A DNA stretch of 64,000 bases from Mycolicibacter heraklionensis (GTDB lineage: Bacteria; Actinomycetota; Actinomycetes; Mycobacteriales; Mycobacteriaceae). Under the pieces are notes generated by a model, which worked only from the letters and a program-made list of their open reading frames with translations, ran no database searches and had not been told where the DNA came from. The translations under genes were made by a program, and so were the position numbers. Below are positions 7,294 to 16,167 of the stretch, piece after piece. The first letter of the stretch is position 1. Each line of letters opens with the position of its first letter. The DNA lies in contig NZ_CP080997.1 of assembly GCF_019645815.1 (NCBI RefSeq), forward strand, positions 3,662,880 through 3,726,879, in the 5' to 3' direction.

Positions 7294-8517
7294 TTACCCC
7301 GACCCCGAAACCCGCGCCGCGATACGCCCCGGCGCCGCTGCGGGCACCAGCCGGTCATACACCCGCACCGTATCAGTGGCGACCCGATCCCAGGAGTACC
7401 TGGACCGGGCCCGCTCTCGCCCCGCAGCGCCGAAGCCGGACGCCGCGCGCCGATCCCGCAGAATCGCGTTGATGGCGTTCGCGCAGGCGCGCGGATCCTT
7501 CGGCGGTATCAGCAGGCCGGTCACGTCGTGGACGACGGTGTCGAGCATGCCGCCCACCGCCGACGCCACGACCGGCACCCCGCACGCCATCGCTTCCAGT
7601 GGGACGATGCCGAAGGGCTCATACCAGGGCGTGCATGCAACGACGTCGGCAGACCGCAGCAGCGCCGGCATAGCCTCGCGGGCGACAGACCCGTACATCG
7701 AGACCCGATCCGCCACACCGAGATCGACCGCCAGTTGTCGCAGCCGGCAAGCCTCCGCAACGGTGTCGAGTTCAGCCCGCTCGGGTCCACCTGCGATCAC
7801 CAGCTCAGCGGTGGGCACGGTGGTCAACGCCTCTATCACCGTGTCGAGGCCCTTGCGGGGCACGAACCGGCCGACCGTAACGATGCGCCTGCGCCCCGCG
7901 CGGGCCGCGATCGGACCGTGCGGGCAAAACCGGTCCACGTCGACACCGCAGGGCACCAACGAGATTCGCAATCGGTCCCGGCCGAGTCGCATCAACTCGA
8001 AAACCTCATCGCTGCAGCCAGCCGTCACCCACGTCGCCTCATGGGCAACGTAGGCCTCCAGTCGCAGCCGTTCGGCGGGGCTGGTGTCTCGCTGCCCCTG
8101 GTGTCGTTGCTTGACCACGCCCAGCGCATGAAAGGTCTGAACCGTGGGTACCCGGCGACGTTTGGCAGCCAGCTGGGCGGCGATCCCGGACATCCAGAAA
8201 TGCGCGTGCGCGATGTCAGGCCGCTCGCGGTCCCACTGCGCGTCGAGGTACCGCCCGAACGCGACCATGTATTGCAACAGTTCGTCTTTGGGCACCCGAC
8301 GCGGTGGTCCCACCGGCACGTGCACCACCGTGTAGCCCTGGTCGGTGCGCACCCGTTCGGGCAGGTCGGGGTCATCGCGACGGGTGTAGACGTCAATATC
8401 GTGGCCGCGGCGCGCCAGCGCTGCCGACAACTCGGCGACGTGAACGCTCTGGCCGCCGGCGTCGCCGCCCAGAGCGGCCAATGGACTGGCATGTTCGGAA
8501 ATCATTGCGATCTTCAT
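7294..8517 (-). CDS. GT4-family glycosyltransferase
   Basis: A 407-residue retaining glycosyltransferase of the GT-B fold. The N-terminal acceptor domain starts MKIAMISEHASP with a glycine-rich loop GGDAGGQSVHVAEL, typical of GT4 enzymes. The C-terminal donor domain shows TVGRFVPRKGLDTVIEA, VIAGGP and the EX7E motif in YEPFGIVPLEAMACGVPVV. No signal or membrane segment. The start is ATG 8517, overlapping the stop of the upstream glycosyltransferase by 4 nt; a much longer in-frame extension to 9129 overlaps that gene and is rejected. Sugar donor and acceptor cannot be assigned. Both genes are likely driven by the SigF-type promoter at 9534-9558, suggesting a stress-induced glycoconjugate. Confidence 0.88.
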   Translation of the reverse strand: MKIAMISEHASPLAALGGDAGGQSVHVAELSAALARRGHDIDVYTRRDDPDLPERVRTDQGYTVVHVPVGPPRRVPKDELLQYMVAFGRYLDAQWDRERPDIAHAHFWMSGIAAQLAAKRRRVPTVQTFHALGVVKQRHQGQRDTSPAERLRLEAYVAHEATWVTAGCSDEVFELMRLGRDRLRISLVPCGVDVDRFCPHGPIAARAGRRRIVTVGRFVPRKGLDTVIEALTTVPTAELVIAGGPERAELDTVAEACRLRQLAVDLGVADRVSMYGSVAREAMPALLRSADVVACTPWYEPFGIVPLEAMACGVPVVASAVGGMLDTVVHDVTGLLIPPKDPRACANAINAILRDRRAASGFGAAGRERARSRYSWDRVATDTVRVYDRLVPAAAPGRIAARVSGSG

Positions 8518-9524
8518 GGCAGCAGTACTCCCCCGCCACTCCCTGCGCTGCATTGCGTCTCGATGACCTGGTCCCACTGGCGCAGGAATCGGTCGAGGCC
8601 GAAATGCTCGGTGGCGTAGTTGCGGGCCGCCTTGCCCACCACCTCGGCCAGGTAACGGTCGGCGACCAACCCACTCAGCGCAGTCCGCAAGGTGTCGACG
8701 TCCGCACTCACGACTCCCGCCTCCGGGGGCACCACCAGCGGGGCCATCGTGGCGGCCACCGCCACCACCGGCATTCCCAGGAACATGGCCTCCAACAGCG
8801 ACAGACCCAGCGACGTCCAGCGCGCGGTGTGCAGATAGACCCGCCGGTGCGCCAGTTCCTTCATCAGCTGGTCGCTGCGCAGGTCGCCGTGGCCGACGAC
8901 ACCCGCGCACCGATGCGCTGGTTCGTTGAGGCCCTCGGTGCCGATACCCCAGACGTCGACCGGCGCGGCTTGCCCCAACGCGCCCAGCAGGTCGGCGCCG
9001 ACGGTACGCCAGCGCCGCAGCGGTTCGTTGATCAGGGCACCCGCGGCGGCGATATCCCCGGTGTACAGATGGCCCGGGTCGGCGATCCCGTGGTCGATCA
9101 CCATGGTCGGCGCGCGGCCGTTGTCCCACATCAGCTCGTTGAAGGCGGTGACGTGGATCAACGGGATGCCATCACGGTCGGCGATCGGGTGCGGGCTCTC
9201 CACCACGAACGGCCGCGGGGTGTTGTGCTCGACGTACACCGCAGGAACATCGATTCCCGGCCGGCGGCCCAGCAGGCGAGCAGCCAGCTCCAGCTCGTGT
9301 GGTCGCTGCAGCACCACCAGATCGACCTCTTGGTCGCGCAATTGCGCCAACGGCACTTCGCGCGCCCGCGGCCAGTCGCGACCGCACAAGCCGCGGCCGT
9401 CGGGGTCACGCGGGGCGTTGACCGGAATGAGGTAGCGGTGTTCGCCGGCGACGAAGGAGTCCATCCAGGAGCCGTGCACGTGCCAGGCGAGCACGGAACG
9501 CTGGGTGGTCTGCGGAAATGCCAT
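8514..9524 (-). CDS. Glycosyltransferase (GT-B fold)
   Basis: 336 residues. The N-terminal half is variable, with VLAWHVHGSWMDSFV. The C-terminal half has glycosyltransferase features: VDVWGIGTEGL, an EX7E-like HTARWTSLGLSLLEAMFLGMP and VVPPEAGVVSADVDTL. It forms a coupled pair with the downstream GT4 gene (ATGA overlap). ATG 9524 lies 9 nt after the -10 element of a SigF-type promoter, so the mRNA would be nearly leaderless. The two enzymes probably act in sequence on the same glycoconjugate; the product is unknown. Confidence 0.8.
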   Translation of the reverse strand: MAFPQTTQRSVLAWHVHGSWMDSFVAGEHRYLIPVNAPRDPDGRGLCGRDWPRAREVPLAQLRDQEVDLVVLQRPHELELAARLLGRRPGIDVPAVYVEHNTPRPFVVESPHPIADRDGIPLIHVTAFNELMWDNGRAPTMVIDHGIADPGHLYTGDIAAAGALINEPLRRWRTVGADLLGALGQAAPVDVWGIGTEGLNEPAHRCAGVVGHGDLRSDQLMKELAHRRVYLHTARWTSLGLSLLEAMFLGMPVVAVAATMAPLVVPPEAGVVSADVDTLRTALSGLVADRYLAEVVGKAARNYATEHFGLDRFLRQWDQVIETQCSAGSGGGVLLP

Positions 9525-9533
9525 AATCGGTTG

Positions 9534-9558
9534 TTACCCGCGACACCGGCGTCTAAAC
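9534..9558 (-). promoter_or_regulatory. SigF-type promoter for the glycosyltransferase pair
   Basis: Minus strand: GTTT (9558-9555), 15-nt spacer, GGGTAA (9539-9534), then 9 nt to ATG 9524. Confidence 0.65.
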
Positions 9559-9805
9559 GTGGAAAACGTCCCCGAAGCGGTTTGCTGCAAGGGAATTCGG
9601 TGGCCACTGACTCCAGCACCGTTACCGAATCGTTGCAGAGTCGCGGAGATCGGCGTAGGTTCGATAGCAGGTTGAGTTCACAGCCACCCGGAAAGACGCG
9701 TCAACCACGCTAGCCAGGGGGCCCGCTCCCTGCATCTCATCCGTGAAGGTGTAACTCGCATCGACGCGATCCAACAGTACGAGTTTCGACTGATGGAGTA
9801 GTGCA
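9559..9805. other. Intergenic region, no gene recognised
   Basis: About 250 nt between divergently arranged genes. Apart from GGAG in front of ATG 9806 I see no convincing promoter, repeat or coding signal. Confidence 0.5.
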
Positions 9806-10240
9806 ATGTCAGCTCTGAAAACCGCCGGGTCGGTGTTCCCGGCGTCCCGAATAAATACCCTTGGACCCTCCGATACCTGGGAGAGCCGCACCGTCCGCTC
9901 CGTCACACGCTGGGGACGCTCCGGCGCGGTGATCAGCGTGGGCGGCGAACTCGACGCCTCCAACGCCGACCAACTGGCCGAGCACGTGCAACGCTGCGCA
10001 GGCTACTGCGAGTGGTTGGTACTCGATCTGAATGATCTGGAATTCATTGGTACCGCGGGATTTTCGGCATTGAAGACGATTGCCGACCGATGCGCCGAAA
10101 CCATGGTCTACTGCACGACCGTGCCCGGCGTCGCGGTTGCGCGACTGTTGCGAATCTGCGATCCCGGAAATGCCTTGCCGACCACATCGTCTGTGGCTGA
10201 TGCGCTGGCCGGGGTGCAGGGATTCCGCCAGGTCCGCTAA
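9806..10240 (+). CDS. STAS-domain anti-sigma factor antagonist
   Basis: 144 residues with a single STAS domain at about 38-140: GAVISVGGELDASNADQLA, LVLDLNDLEFIGTAGFSALK. In partner-switching circuits such a protein, when unphosphorylated, binds an RsbW-type anti-sigma factor and frees the sigma factor. The usual phosphorylated Ser position in the DSSG loop reads FIGTAGFS here, so Thr would be the candidate site. Its place between the CheB/STAS-ATPase block and the sigF region makes it a candidate antagonist for one of these kinases, which is inference. GGAG precedes ATG 9806. Its 3' end overlaps the convergent transporter gene by 4 nt. Confidence 0.83.
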   Translation: MSALKTAGSVFPASRINTLGPSDTWESRTVRSVTRWGRSGAVISVGGELDASNADQLAEHVQRCAGYCEWLVLDLNDLEFIGTAGFSALKTIADRCAETMVYCTTVPGVAVARLLRICDPGNALPTTSSVADALAGVQGFRQVR

Positions 10241-11562
10241 CGCTCGCGTCCCCCGGCGAGTTCGCGTGCCCGCGCCTCGCTCTCCACCGCCGGCCCCGAA
10301 CCGGGTAGCCGCCTCCCGGCGACTTCGGGGGTGAAGAACAGCGCGAGCGCACCGACGGCTCCGGCCGCGATCAGCAGGTACGACGGCGCCATCGGGTTGC
10401 CGGTGCCCGAGACCAGGGTCTCGGCTATCAGGGGTGTGGTGCCGCCGAATACCGAGACCGACAGGTTGAAGCCGATAGCCAGCGCGCCGTAGCGCACTGG
10501 CGTGGGAAACAGGGCGGGCAACGTCGCCGGCAGTGTCGCATCGAAGCACAGCAGCATCAGCCCCACCAGGAGAACTCCCGCGAACGCCGTCGGATAGTTG
10601 TGGGCGCAGCGGATCAGACTGAACGCGGGGATCGAAACAGCCAGCAGCAGACCACATCCCACCCACAGAACCGGTTTGACACCGACGCGATCGGACAACC
10701 GGGCCACCAACACCACGGTGGCCATCAGAACCACCAGCGTCAGCACCACCACCAGCAGCCCCCCGGTGCGGGGGATCTGCGCGGTGGTCTGAAGGTAGGT
10801 GGGCAGGTAACCGGTGAGCAGGTAGTCGGTGACGTTGTAGGTCAACACCAGTGCGATACACAGCAGCAGGGGTTTCCACTGTCTGGCGGTGCGCCGCAGC
10901 TGCGCCGCGGCGGAGTCGTCGGGGCTGTCGTTGCGGCCGCCGGCCAGCTGATAGGCCGGTGATTCCGCCAAACGCAACCGCAGGTACAGAGCGGCCAACC
11001 CCAGCGGAGCGCTGAGCAACAACGGAATTCGCCACCCCCACTGCAGCATTGCCTCGTCGGTCAGTTGGCTCTGCAGAACGGTGACCAGCACGCCGGCGGC
11101 GACGTACCCGGCCTGTGAACTCAGCGGCAGGAATCCGGCCATCATGCCGCGCTTGTTGTCGGGGGCCTGTTCGCCGACGTAGACCATCGCGCCGACGTAT
11201 TCACCGCCGGCGGAGAAGCCCTGCACCATTCGTGTCGCCACGAGCAGGATGGGCGCCGCAACGCCGACCGCGCTATAGCTGGGGAGCAGCCCGGTGGCGG
11301 TGGTGCCGAGCGTCATCAACAGCAGGGTGGTGACCAGCACGCGTTTACGGCCGATTCGGTCGCCGAGCGGGCCGAAGACCAATCCCCCGACCGGGCGTAC
11401 CGCGAACGCCGCGGCCAGCGTGCCGAACGCGCCGATCAGGCTGCCGGCGCCGGTGTCCGGGTAGAAGACCCGCGCGATCGTGGTGGCCAGGTAGCCGTAG
11501 ACACCGAAGTCGTACCACTCCATGAAGTTGCCGATGGCGGTGCCGCGGATGGAGCGCCGCAC
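10237..11562 (-). CDS. MFS transporter, metabolite:H+ symporter type
   Basis: 441 residues with about 12 membrane segments. The signatures match the metabolite:proton symporter branch (ProP/KgtP/ShiA type): GNFMEWYDFGVYGYLA near the N-terminus, FGPLGDRIGRKRVL between helices 2 and 3, and GGEYVGAMVYVGEQAP further on. Substrates in this branch include dicarboxylates, betaines and shikimate; the sequence does not decide. GTG 11562 is used as start, but the conserved part may begin a few residues earlier (in-frame IRVADPDQ upstream has no clear start codon), so the N-terminus is uncertain. The stop overlaps the convergent STAS gene. The cutinase gene lies 73 nt upstream on the same strand. Confidence 0.88.
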   Translation of the reverse strand: MRRSIRGTAIGNFMEWYDFGVYGYLATTIARVFYPDTGAGSLIGAFGTLAAAFAVRPVGGLVFGPLGDRIGRKRVLVTTLLLMTLGTTATGLLPSYSAVGVAAPILLVATRMVQGFSAGGEYVGAMVYVGEQAPDNKRGMMAGFLPLSSQAGYVAAGVLVTVLQSQLTDEAMLQWGWRIPLLLSAPLGLAALYLRLRLAESPAYQLAGGRNDSPDDSAAAQLRRTARQWKPLLLCIALVLTYNVTDYLLTGYLPTYLQTTAQIPRTGGLLVVVLTLVVLMATVVLVARLSDRVGVKPVLWVGCGLLLAVSIPAFSLIRCAHNYPTAFAGVLLVGLMLLCFDATLPATLPALFPTPVRYGALAIGFNLSVSVFGGTTPLIAETLVSGTGNPMAPSYLLIAAGAVGALALFFTPEVAGRRLPGSGPAVESEARARELAGGRER

Positions 11563-11635
11563 CTGGTCGGGGTCGGCTACGCGGATCTGCTCGCGCCGCC
11601 ATCTTCGGCGGCGATGCCTGCGGCCGGCCAGTGGG

Positions 11636-12340
11636 CTATCCCACGCGGCCCTGGCGCAGCTGCCGGACGGCGAAGTCGGCCCCCTGTTGGACCATCGTCA
11701 CGTCGTCGCCGGCGTAGCTGTCGTGCGCCGCGAAGTTCATGCCGTCGGAGCACACCGCGTCCTCGGGCGCGCACACCTGCAGTGTCTTCGCCTGGTACAA
11801 GGGTCCGATCGCGATTGTGGGTTCGTTCAGGAAGTTCATCGCCCGCTCATTGGGCATGGCGAACAACACGACCGCGGCCACGTGATCGGCGACGTCGGGG
11901 TCCAGCGGCTTGGGCACCGTCGCCGGGTCCACCCCGTCGGGCACCTGCGCCGAGGTGACGAAACCCATGACCGCCGCGCCCTGGGAGTACCCTCCCAGCA
12001 CCATCTTGGTTTTGGGACAGGTGGTCGCCCGGGAGACGACGTGAGCACCCGCGTCCCGAATGCCGTCAACACCGGTGCCCCACTGATCGGTAGCCGGATA
12101 ATTGACCGCGTAGACGGCCGGGCTTGTACCCAGGCGTGCGTCCAGCGCATTGAGGAACGCTTGACCCGTTGGGCCGACGCCCGGCGGCTCGCCGGTTCCG
12201 CGCGCAAAGACCACCTCGGTATCGGGACATGGCGCAGCTCTCGCGGCGGGAACGCCGGGAGTGAGGAGCATCGCGGCACCGGCTGCCGATACCGCGATCA
12301 CCAGCGGGCCAATGGAATCGAGACTGGTACGCGCGAACAT
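11636..12340 (-). CDS. Cutinase-like secreted esterase (Cfp21/Culp family)
   Basis: A secreted serine esterase of the mycobacterial cutinase-like family, expected to cleave short-chain esters or lipids outside the cell. It has a signal peptide ending near PAARAAPCPDTE, VVFARGTGEPPGVG at the start of the alpha/beta fold, the nucleophile motif LGGYSQGAAVM, and a conserved C-terminal CAPEDAVCSDG with AAHDSYAGD carrying the catalytic Asp and His. Four cysteines in conserved positions suggest two disulfides. ATG 12340 gives a normal signal peptide and sits 10 nt after a SigF-like -10 element; the open frame continues to a TTG at 12430, which would add 30 residues. Confidence 0.9.
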   Translation of the reverse strand: MFARTSLDSIGPLVIAVSAAGAAMLLTPGVPAARAAPCPDTEVVFARGTGEPPGVGPTGQAFLNALDARLGTSPAVYAVNYPATDQWGTGVDGIRDAGAHVVSRATTCPKTKMVLGGYSQGAAVMGFVTSAQVPDGVDPATVPKPLDPDVADHVAAVVLFAMPNERAMNFLNEPTIAIGPLYQAKTLQVCAPEDAVCSDGMNFAAHDSYAGDDVTMVQQGADFAVRQLRQGRVG

Positions 12341-12350
12341 GTCGGTGGAG

Positions 12351-12376
12351 GTGCCCACCGCGGCCCCGGCCCAAAC
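12351..12376 (-). promoter_or_regulatory. SigF-like promoter for the cutinase gene
   Basis: Minus strand: GTTT (12376-12373), 16-nt spacer, GGGCAC (12356-12351), 10 nt to ATG 12340. One mismatch (C for T) in the -10 element; the position relative to the start matches the other sites. Confidence 0.4.
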
Positions 12377-12502
12377 CGCCTGCCCGAAAATTTTTATGCC
12401 GGCGGCGCTTTTGGCCAACACTCTGGACAATGGTCCGCCACTTTGTTAAGACAAGAAGGTTAGGTATCTGTCTTCAGACTGCAGGGCAGCCCTTCGCGGT
12501 AA

Positions 12503-13558
<1,056 letters not shown>

Positions 13559-13574
13559 CCCGAGCACCAAGCGA

Positions 13575-13730
13575 TCAGTACCAGTACCGCCTGCCGCCAA
13601 CTGGGCGCCCCACCGCACCCAGCAGCCAGAACACCGCGCCGACGACCAGCAGGACGATCCCGATCGCCCACAGGACGTAGACGTCGAACACCAGTCCCAG
13701 GATCAGCAGCAACACCCCGAGGCCGATCAT
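13575..13730 (-). CDS. Small two-helix membrane protein
   Basis: Found by reading the gap: 51 residues beginning MIGLGVLLLILGLVFDVYV, then a second hydrophobic helix (GIVLLVVGAVFWLLGAVG) and a basic-aromatic tail (RPVGGRRYWY). This matches the small hypothetical membrane proteins common in mycobacteria (DUF6131-like). The ATG overlaps the TGA of the haemerythrin gene (ATGA), so it is translationally coupled and likely co-transcribed from the SigF-type promoter at 14300-14325. Function unknown. Confidence 0.75.
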   Translation of the reverse strand: MIGLGVLLLILGLVFDVYVLWAIGIVLLVVGAVFWLLGAVGRPVGGRRYWY

Positions 13731-14290
13731 GAGTCATACCCCAGGATCGCGTCGCGTGCCCGATCCACCATCGAGGCAAACGGCCCGACGAATGCATTGG
13801 CCAGTGCGCCCTCGACCCCGGCGTGCGGCCTGGTCGGTGCGATCGCTTCGGCGAGCCTGACTGCCCGTTCCAGCAGCTGCAGTTCGGAGTCACTGAGTTC
13901 GTCACGCAGCCGGGCAAATTCGTCGTGTTCTTCGTGCTCGGCATGTTCGAGTACATCGTCACGAAGCTCCCGCAGCTTTTCGGTGAAGAACTCCGAGTCG
14001 ACGTTGACGTTCTCCAGTTCACCCAGGGCTTCCTTGGCCTGCTTCTCCTCGGCCAGCCGTGCGTCGATCATCGCGCGGCCGTTGTCGAGTTCGTGGGCAG
14101 CTCGCGGATGAACGATCTCCTCTTCGGCCGTCTCGTGAACGGCCAGCAGCCGCCGCAACCGGACGAACGACTCGTCGCGCTCGGCGCCGGCGGCCAGCAG
14201 CGTCTCGTCGAACAGGGTTTTGATCCGCTGATGCTGCGCGGTGAGGAAATCGACCACATCGGTCCGGCTGTGCAAAGTCGTCTGTGCCAT
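13727..14290 (-). CDS. Haemerythrin-like HHE cation-binding protein
   Basis: 187 residues of the haemerythrin HHE family: HQRIKTLFDETL, RLLAVHETAEEEIVHPRAAH, and HAEHEEHDEFARL supply the His and Glu ligands of a non-haem di-iron site. Members in mycobacteria have been tied to oxidative and nitrosative stress. Two ATG codons lie 6 nt apart (14296, 14290). The SigF-type -10 element ends at 14300, so transcription should begin near 14293 and only ATG 14290 would be on the mRNA, in an almost leaderless context. Coupled to a small membrane protein downstream. Confidence 0.87.
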   Translation of the reverse strand: MAQTTLHSRTDVVDFLTAQHQRIKTLFDETLLAAGAERDESFVRLRRLLAVHETAEEEIVHPRAAHELDNGRAMIDARLAEEKQAKEALGELENVNVDSEFFTEKLRELRDDVLEHAEHEEHDEFARLRDELSDSELQLLERAVRLAEAIAPTRPHAGVEGALANAFVGPFASMVDRARDAILGYDS

Positions 14291-14299
14291 GGCCATGGG

Positions 14300-14325
14300 C
14301 TACCCCGACCGGGACGGGGCAAAAC
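14300..14325 (-). promoter_or_regulatory. SigF-type promoter for the haemerythrin gene
   Basis: Minus strand: GTTT (14325-14322), 16-nt spacer, GGGTAG (14305-14300), then 9 nt to ATG 14290. Confidence 0.65.
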
Positions 14326-14338
14326 CCGCGCCAGCCCC

Positions 14339-15799
14339 TCAGGCCACCACCCGGATGCGTTCCAGTGACGGGTCGGCGGCGTCGGGCAACGCCATTCCGG
14401 CCGCCAGCCCGGTGCGCAGATAGTCGATGACCGCGGAGTTGAGTCGTTCGCCGGGTACCACTGCCGGTACGCCGGGCGGGTACGGCGTGATCTGCTCGGC
14501 GGCGATCCGTCCGGCCGCCTGCGGCGCGGCGACCATCTCGGTCGAGCCAAAGAACGCGTCCCGGGGCAGTTGCACGGTCTCCAACTGCAGCTCCTGCGGC
14601 GACGGTATACGGATCTCAGGTGGTGGTTCGAAAGACGTTGCGGCATTGCGCCAACCGCGTAGTGCGTCCAGCAGCCGGTCGGCGGTGCCGGCATCATCGG
14701 CGATGGACATAGTGGCCAGAATGCGCCGGTGATCGGCCAACCCCACGTCGAGGCAGCGGTGTTCGCGCAGCCAGTCCCTGGCCTGATAACCCGAGGTACC
14801 GGTCGCCGACACGTCGACCAGCACCTGCAGCCGGTCCAGATCGTGGGAGGCCTCCCTGCCGAGCAGCGCCTGTTCGAGCACTTCGACTCCCGCGATCTCA
14901 TCGATGCGCCCACGCACGTCGCGCGCCAATTTCAGTGCGGCGCCCAACAGTTCATGCCCGTGGTGCACCATCTGGCGGCGCCAGCCGTCCAGTGCTGCGT
15001 AGATCGGCACGCTGGGGCTGGTGGTCATCAACAGATCGGCGCAGGCCGTCAGTCGCTCTCGGTCGATGAGATCGCCCTGGATGTGGTAGACCGAGCCCTG
15101 CTCGAATCCCGCTCCCATCTTGTGCACGCTGACCACGCAGACGTCGGCGCCGGCGTCCATCGCCCAGGTCGGCAGATCTTGGTGGAAGGGCAGGTGCGCG
15201 CCCCATGCCTCGTCGACGATCAGCGGCTTGCCGCGCTGATGACAGATCTCGGCGATGGCAGCCAGGTCCGCGCAAGTACCGTACGGCGACGGGCTGACCA
15301 CCAACGCGCCCGCGGCATCGGGGTTTTCCTCCCACGCGCCGGCAACCCGTTCCGGCGACGGCGGGTGGCATAGATGCCGCTCAGCGTCCCAGCGCGGGGC
15401 GATCCAGCGTGGCTGGATACCGGAGAAGATCAGCCCACCCACCACGGACTTGTGGCTGTCGCGGGGCAGCAGCAGCCCACCGTCAGCGCCGCCGGCCACC
15501 GCCATCATCGCGGCGCGGACGGAAAGCGAACTGCCGCAGGTGGAAAAGAATGCCGTCGAGGCACCGACCGCGTCGGCCATCAATTGCTCGGCGTCGGTCA
15601 GGAACTCGCCGCGTGCTTCCCAGTCATCCAAACCGCCGCGGGCGAGCACGTCGGCGCGGAACAGGTCGGCGCCCAGCACGTCGAGCACTGGCTTGTCGGC
15701 GCCGCGGCCCCGACGATGGCCGGGCGGGCTGAACCCGTACCGGCCCTTGCGGTGGTAATCGGCCAGGGCTTCCAGCACGGGTGCTCGGCGCTGATCCAT
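14339..15799 (-). CDS. Orn/Lys/Arg decarboxylase family PLP enzyme
   Basis: 486 residues of the fold-type-I Orn/Lys/Arg decarboxylase family, similar in kind to the M. tuberculosis Rv2531c product but shorter. Visible: PGHRRGRGAD near the N-terminus, FSTCGSSLSVRAAMMAV, an HKS motif (RDSHKSVVGG), the cofactor aspartate region PLIVDEAWGAHLPFH, and the PLP lysine in SVHKMGAGFEQGSV. The C-terminal domain has PGERLNSAVIDYL. It would decarboxylate a basic amino acid and consume a proton; which one is not decidable. The start is ATG 15799; a track of open frame to 16531 overlaps other genes and is rejected. It is the last gene of a PfpI-membrane protein-decarboxylase operon under a SigF-type promoter. 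Confidence 0.88.
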   Translation of the reverse strand: MDQRRAPVLEALADYHRKGRYGFSPPGHRRGRGADKPVLDVLGADLFRADVLARGGLDDWEARGEFLTDAEQLMADAVGASTAFFSTCGSSLSVRAAMMAVAGGADGGLLLPRDSHKSVVGGLIFSGIQPRWIAPRWDAERHLCHPPSPERVAGAWEENPDAAGALVVSPSPYGTCADLAAIAEICHQRGKPLIVDEAWGAHLPFHQDLPTWAMDAGADVCVVSVHKMGAGFEQGSVYHIQGDLIDRERLTACADLLMTTSPSVPIYAALDGWRRQMVHHGHELLGAALKLARDVRGRIDEIAGVEVLEQALLGREASHDLDRLQVLVDVSATGTSGYQARDWLREHRCLDVGLADHRRILATMSIADDAGTADRLLDALRGWRNAATSFEPPPEIRIPSPQELQLETVQLPRDAFFGSTEMVAAPQAAGRIAAEQITPYPPGVPAVVPGERLNSAVIDYLRTGLAAGMALPDAADPSLERIRVVA

Positions 15800-15816
15800 C
15801 GACGAGCCGCCGTCAT

Positions 15817-16167
15817 CTAACGCCGAAAGACGATGAGCAGTGCCAGCAGATCGAGTGCCAGCAGCACCCAACCTGCCACCGGCACCAGGAAGCCACGTCG
15901 CCGCCCCGCGGTGAAGAACGACGCCAGGATGGTGAGCGCGGAGACGGCCGGTGCGCCGTAGTACAGCAGGCCGAAGACCACCCCGCTGGGACCCATGTCG
16001 GGGCACTCGGTGGTGCTGCAGGCGGCGGTGCTCATCACCGCGCCCATCGCGAAGATCATCACCAGCGCAGCCCCTGCGGCCGTCAACAGGGCGGCGGCCC
16101 AGTTGACCCAGAGCCGGGCGCGGCGGTTGTCGGTCTCGACCGGTACCGGCATCGGCTCGCCCATCAC
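15817..16167 (-). CDS. Three-helix membrane protein with a conserved cysteine pair
   Basis: 116 residues, no named domain. A short hydrophilic N-terminus is followed by three membrane segments (ALLTAAGAALVMIFAMGAVM, VVFGLLYYGAPAVSALTILA, GFLVPVAGWVLLALDLLALL). Between helices 1 and 2 is an outward-type loop with two cysteines (ACSTTECPDMG). The product at 32275-32670 is a clear paralogue with the same layout, loop (LCSRAACPEL) and motif FGLLYxGA. Its ATG overlaps the PfpI stop by 4 nt, and the decarboxylase gene follows after 17 nt. Both paralogues sit behind SigF-type promoters. A redox or structural role of the cysteine pair is a guess. Confidence 0.72.
   Translation of the reverse strand: MMGEPMPVPVETDNRRARLWVNWAAALLTAAGAALVMIFAMGAVMSTAACSTTECPDMGPSGVVFGLLYYGAPAVSALTILASFFTAGRRRGFLVPVAGWVLLALDLLALLIVFRR

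Noticed and set aside
7294-9129. Extension of the GT4 gene to 611 codons
   Set aside because: The extension overlaps the upstream glycosyltransferase; MKIAMISEH at 8517 is the typical GT4 start and gives an ATGA junction.
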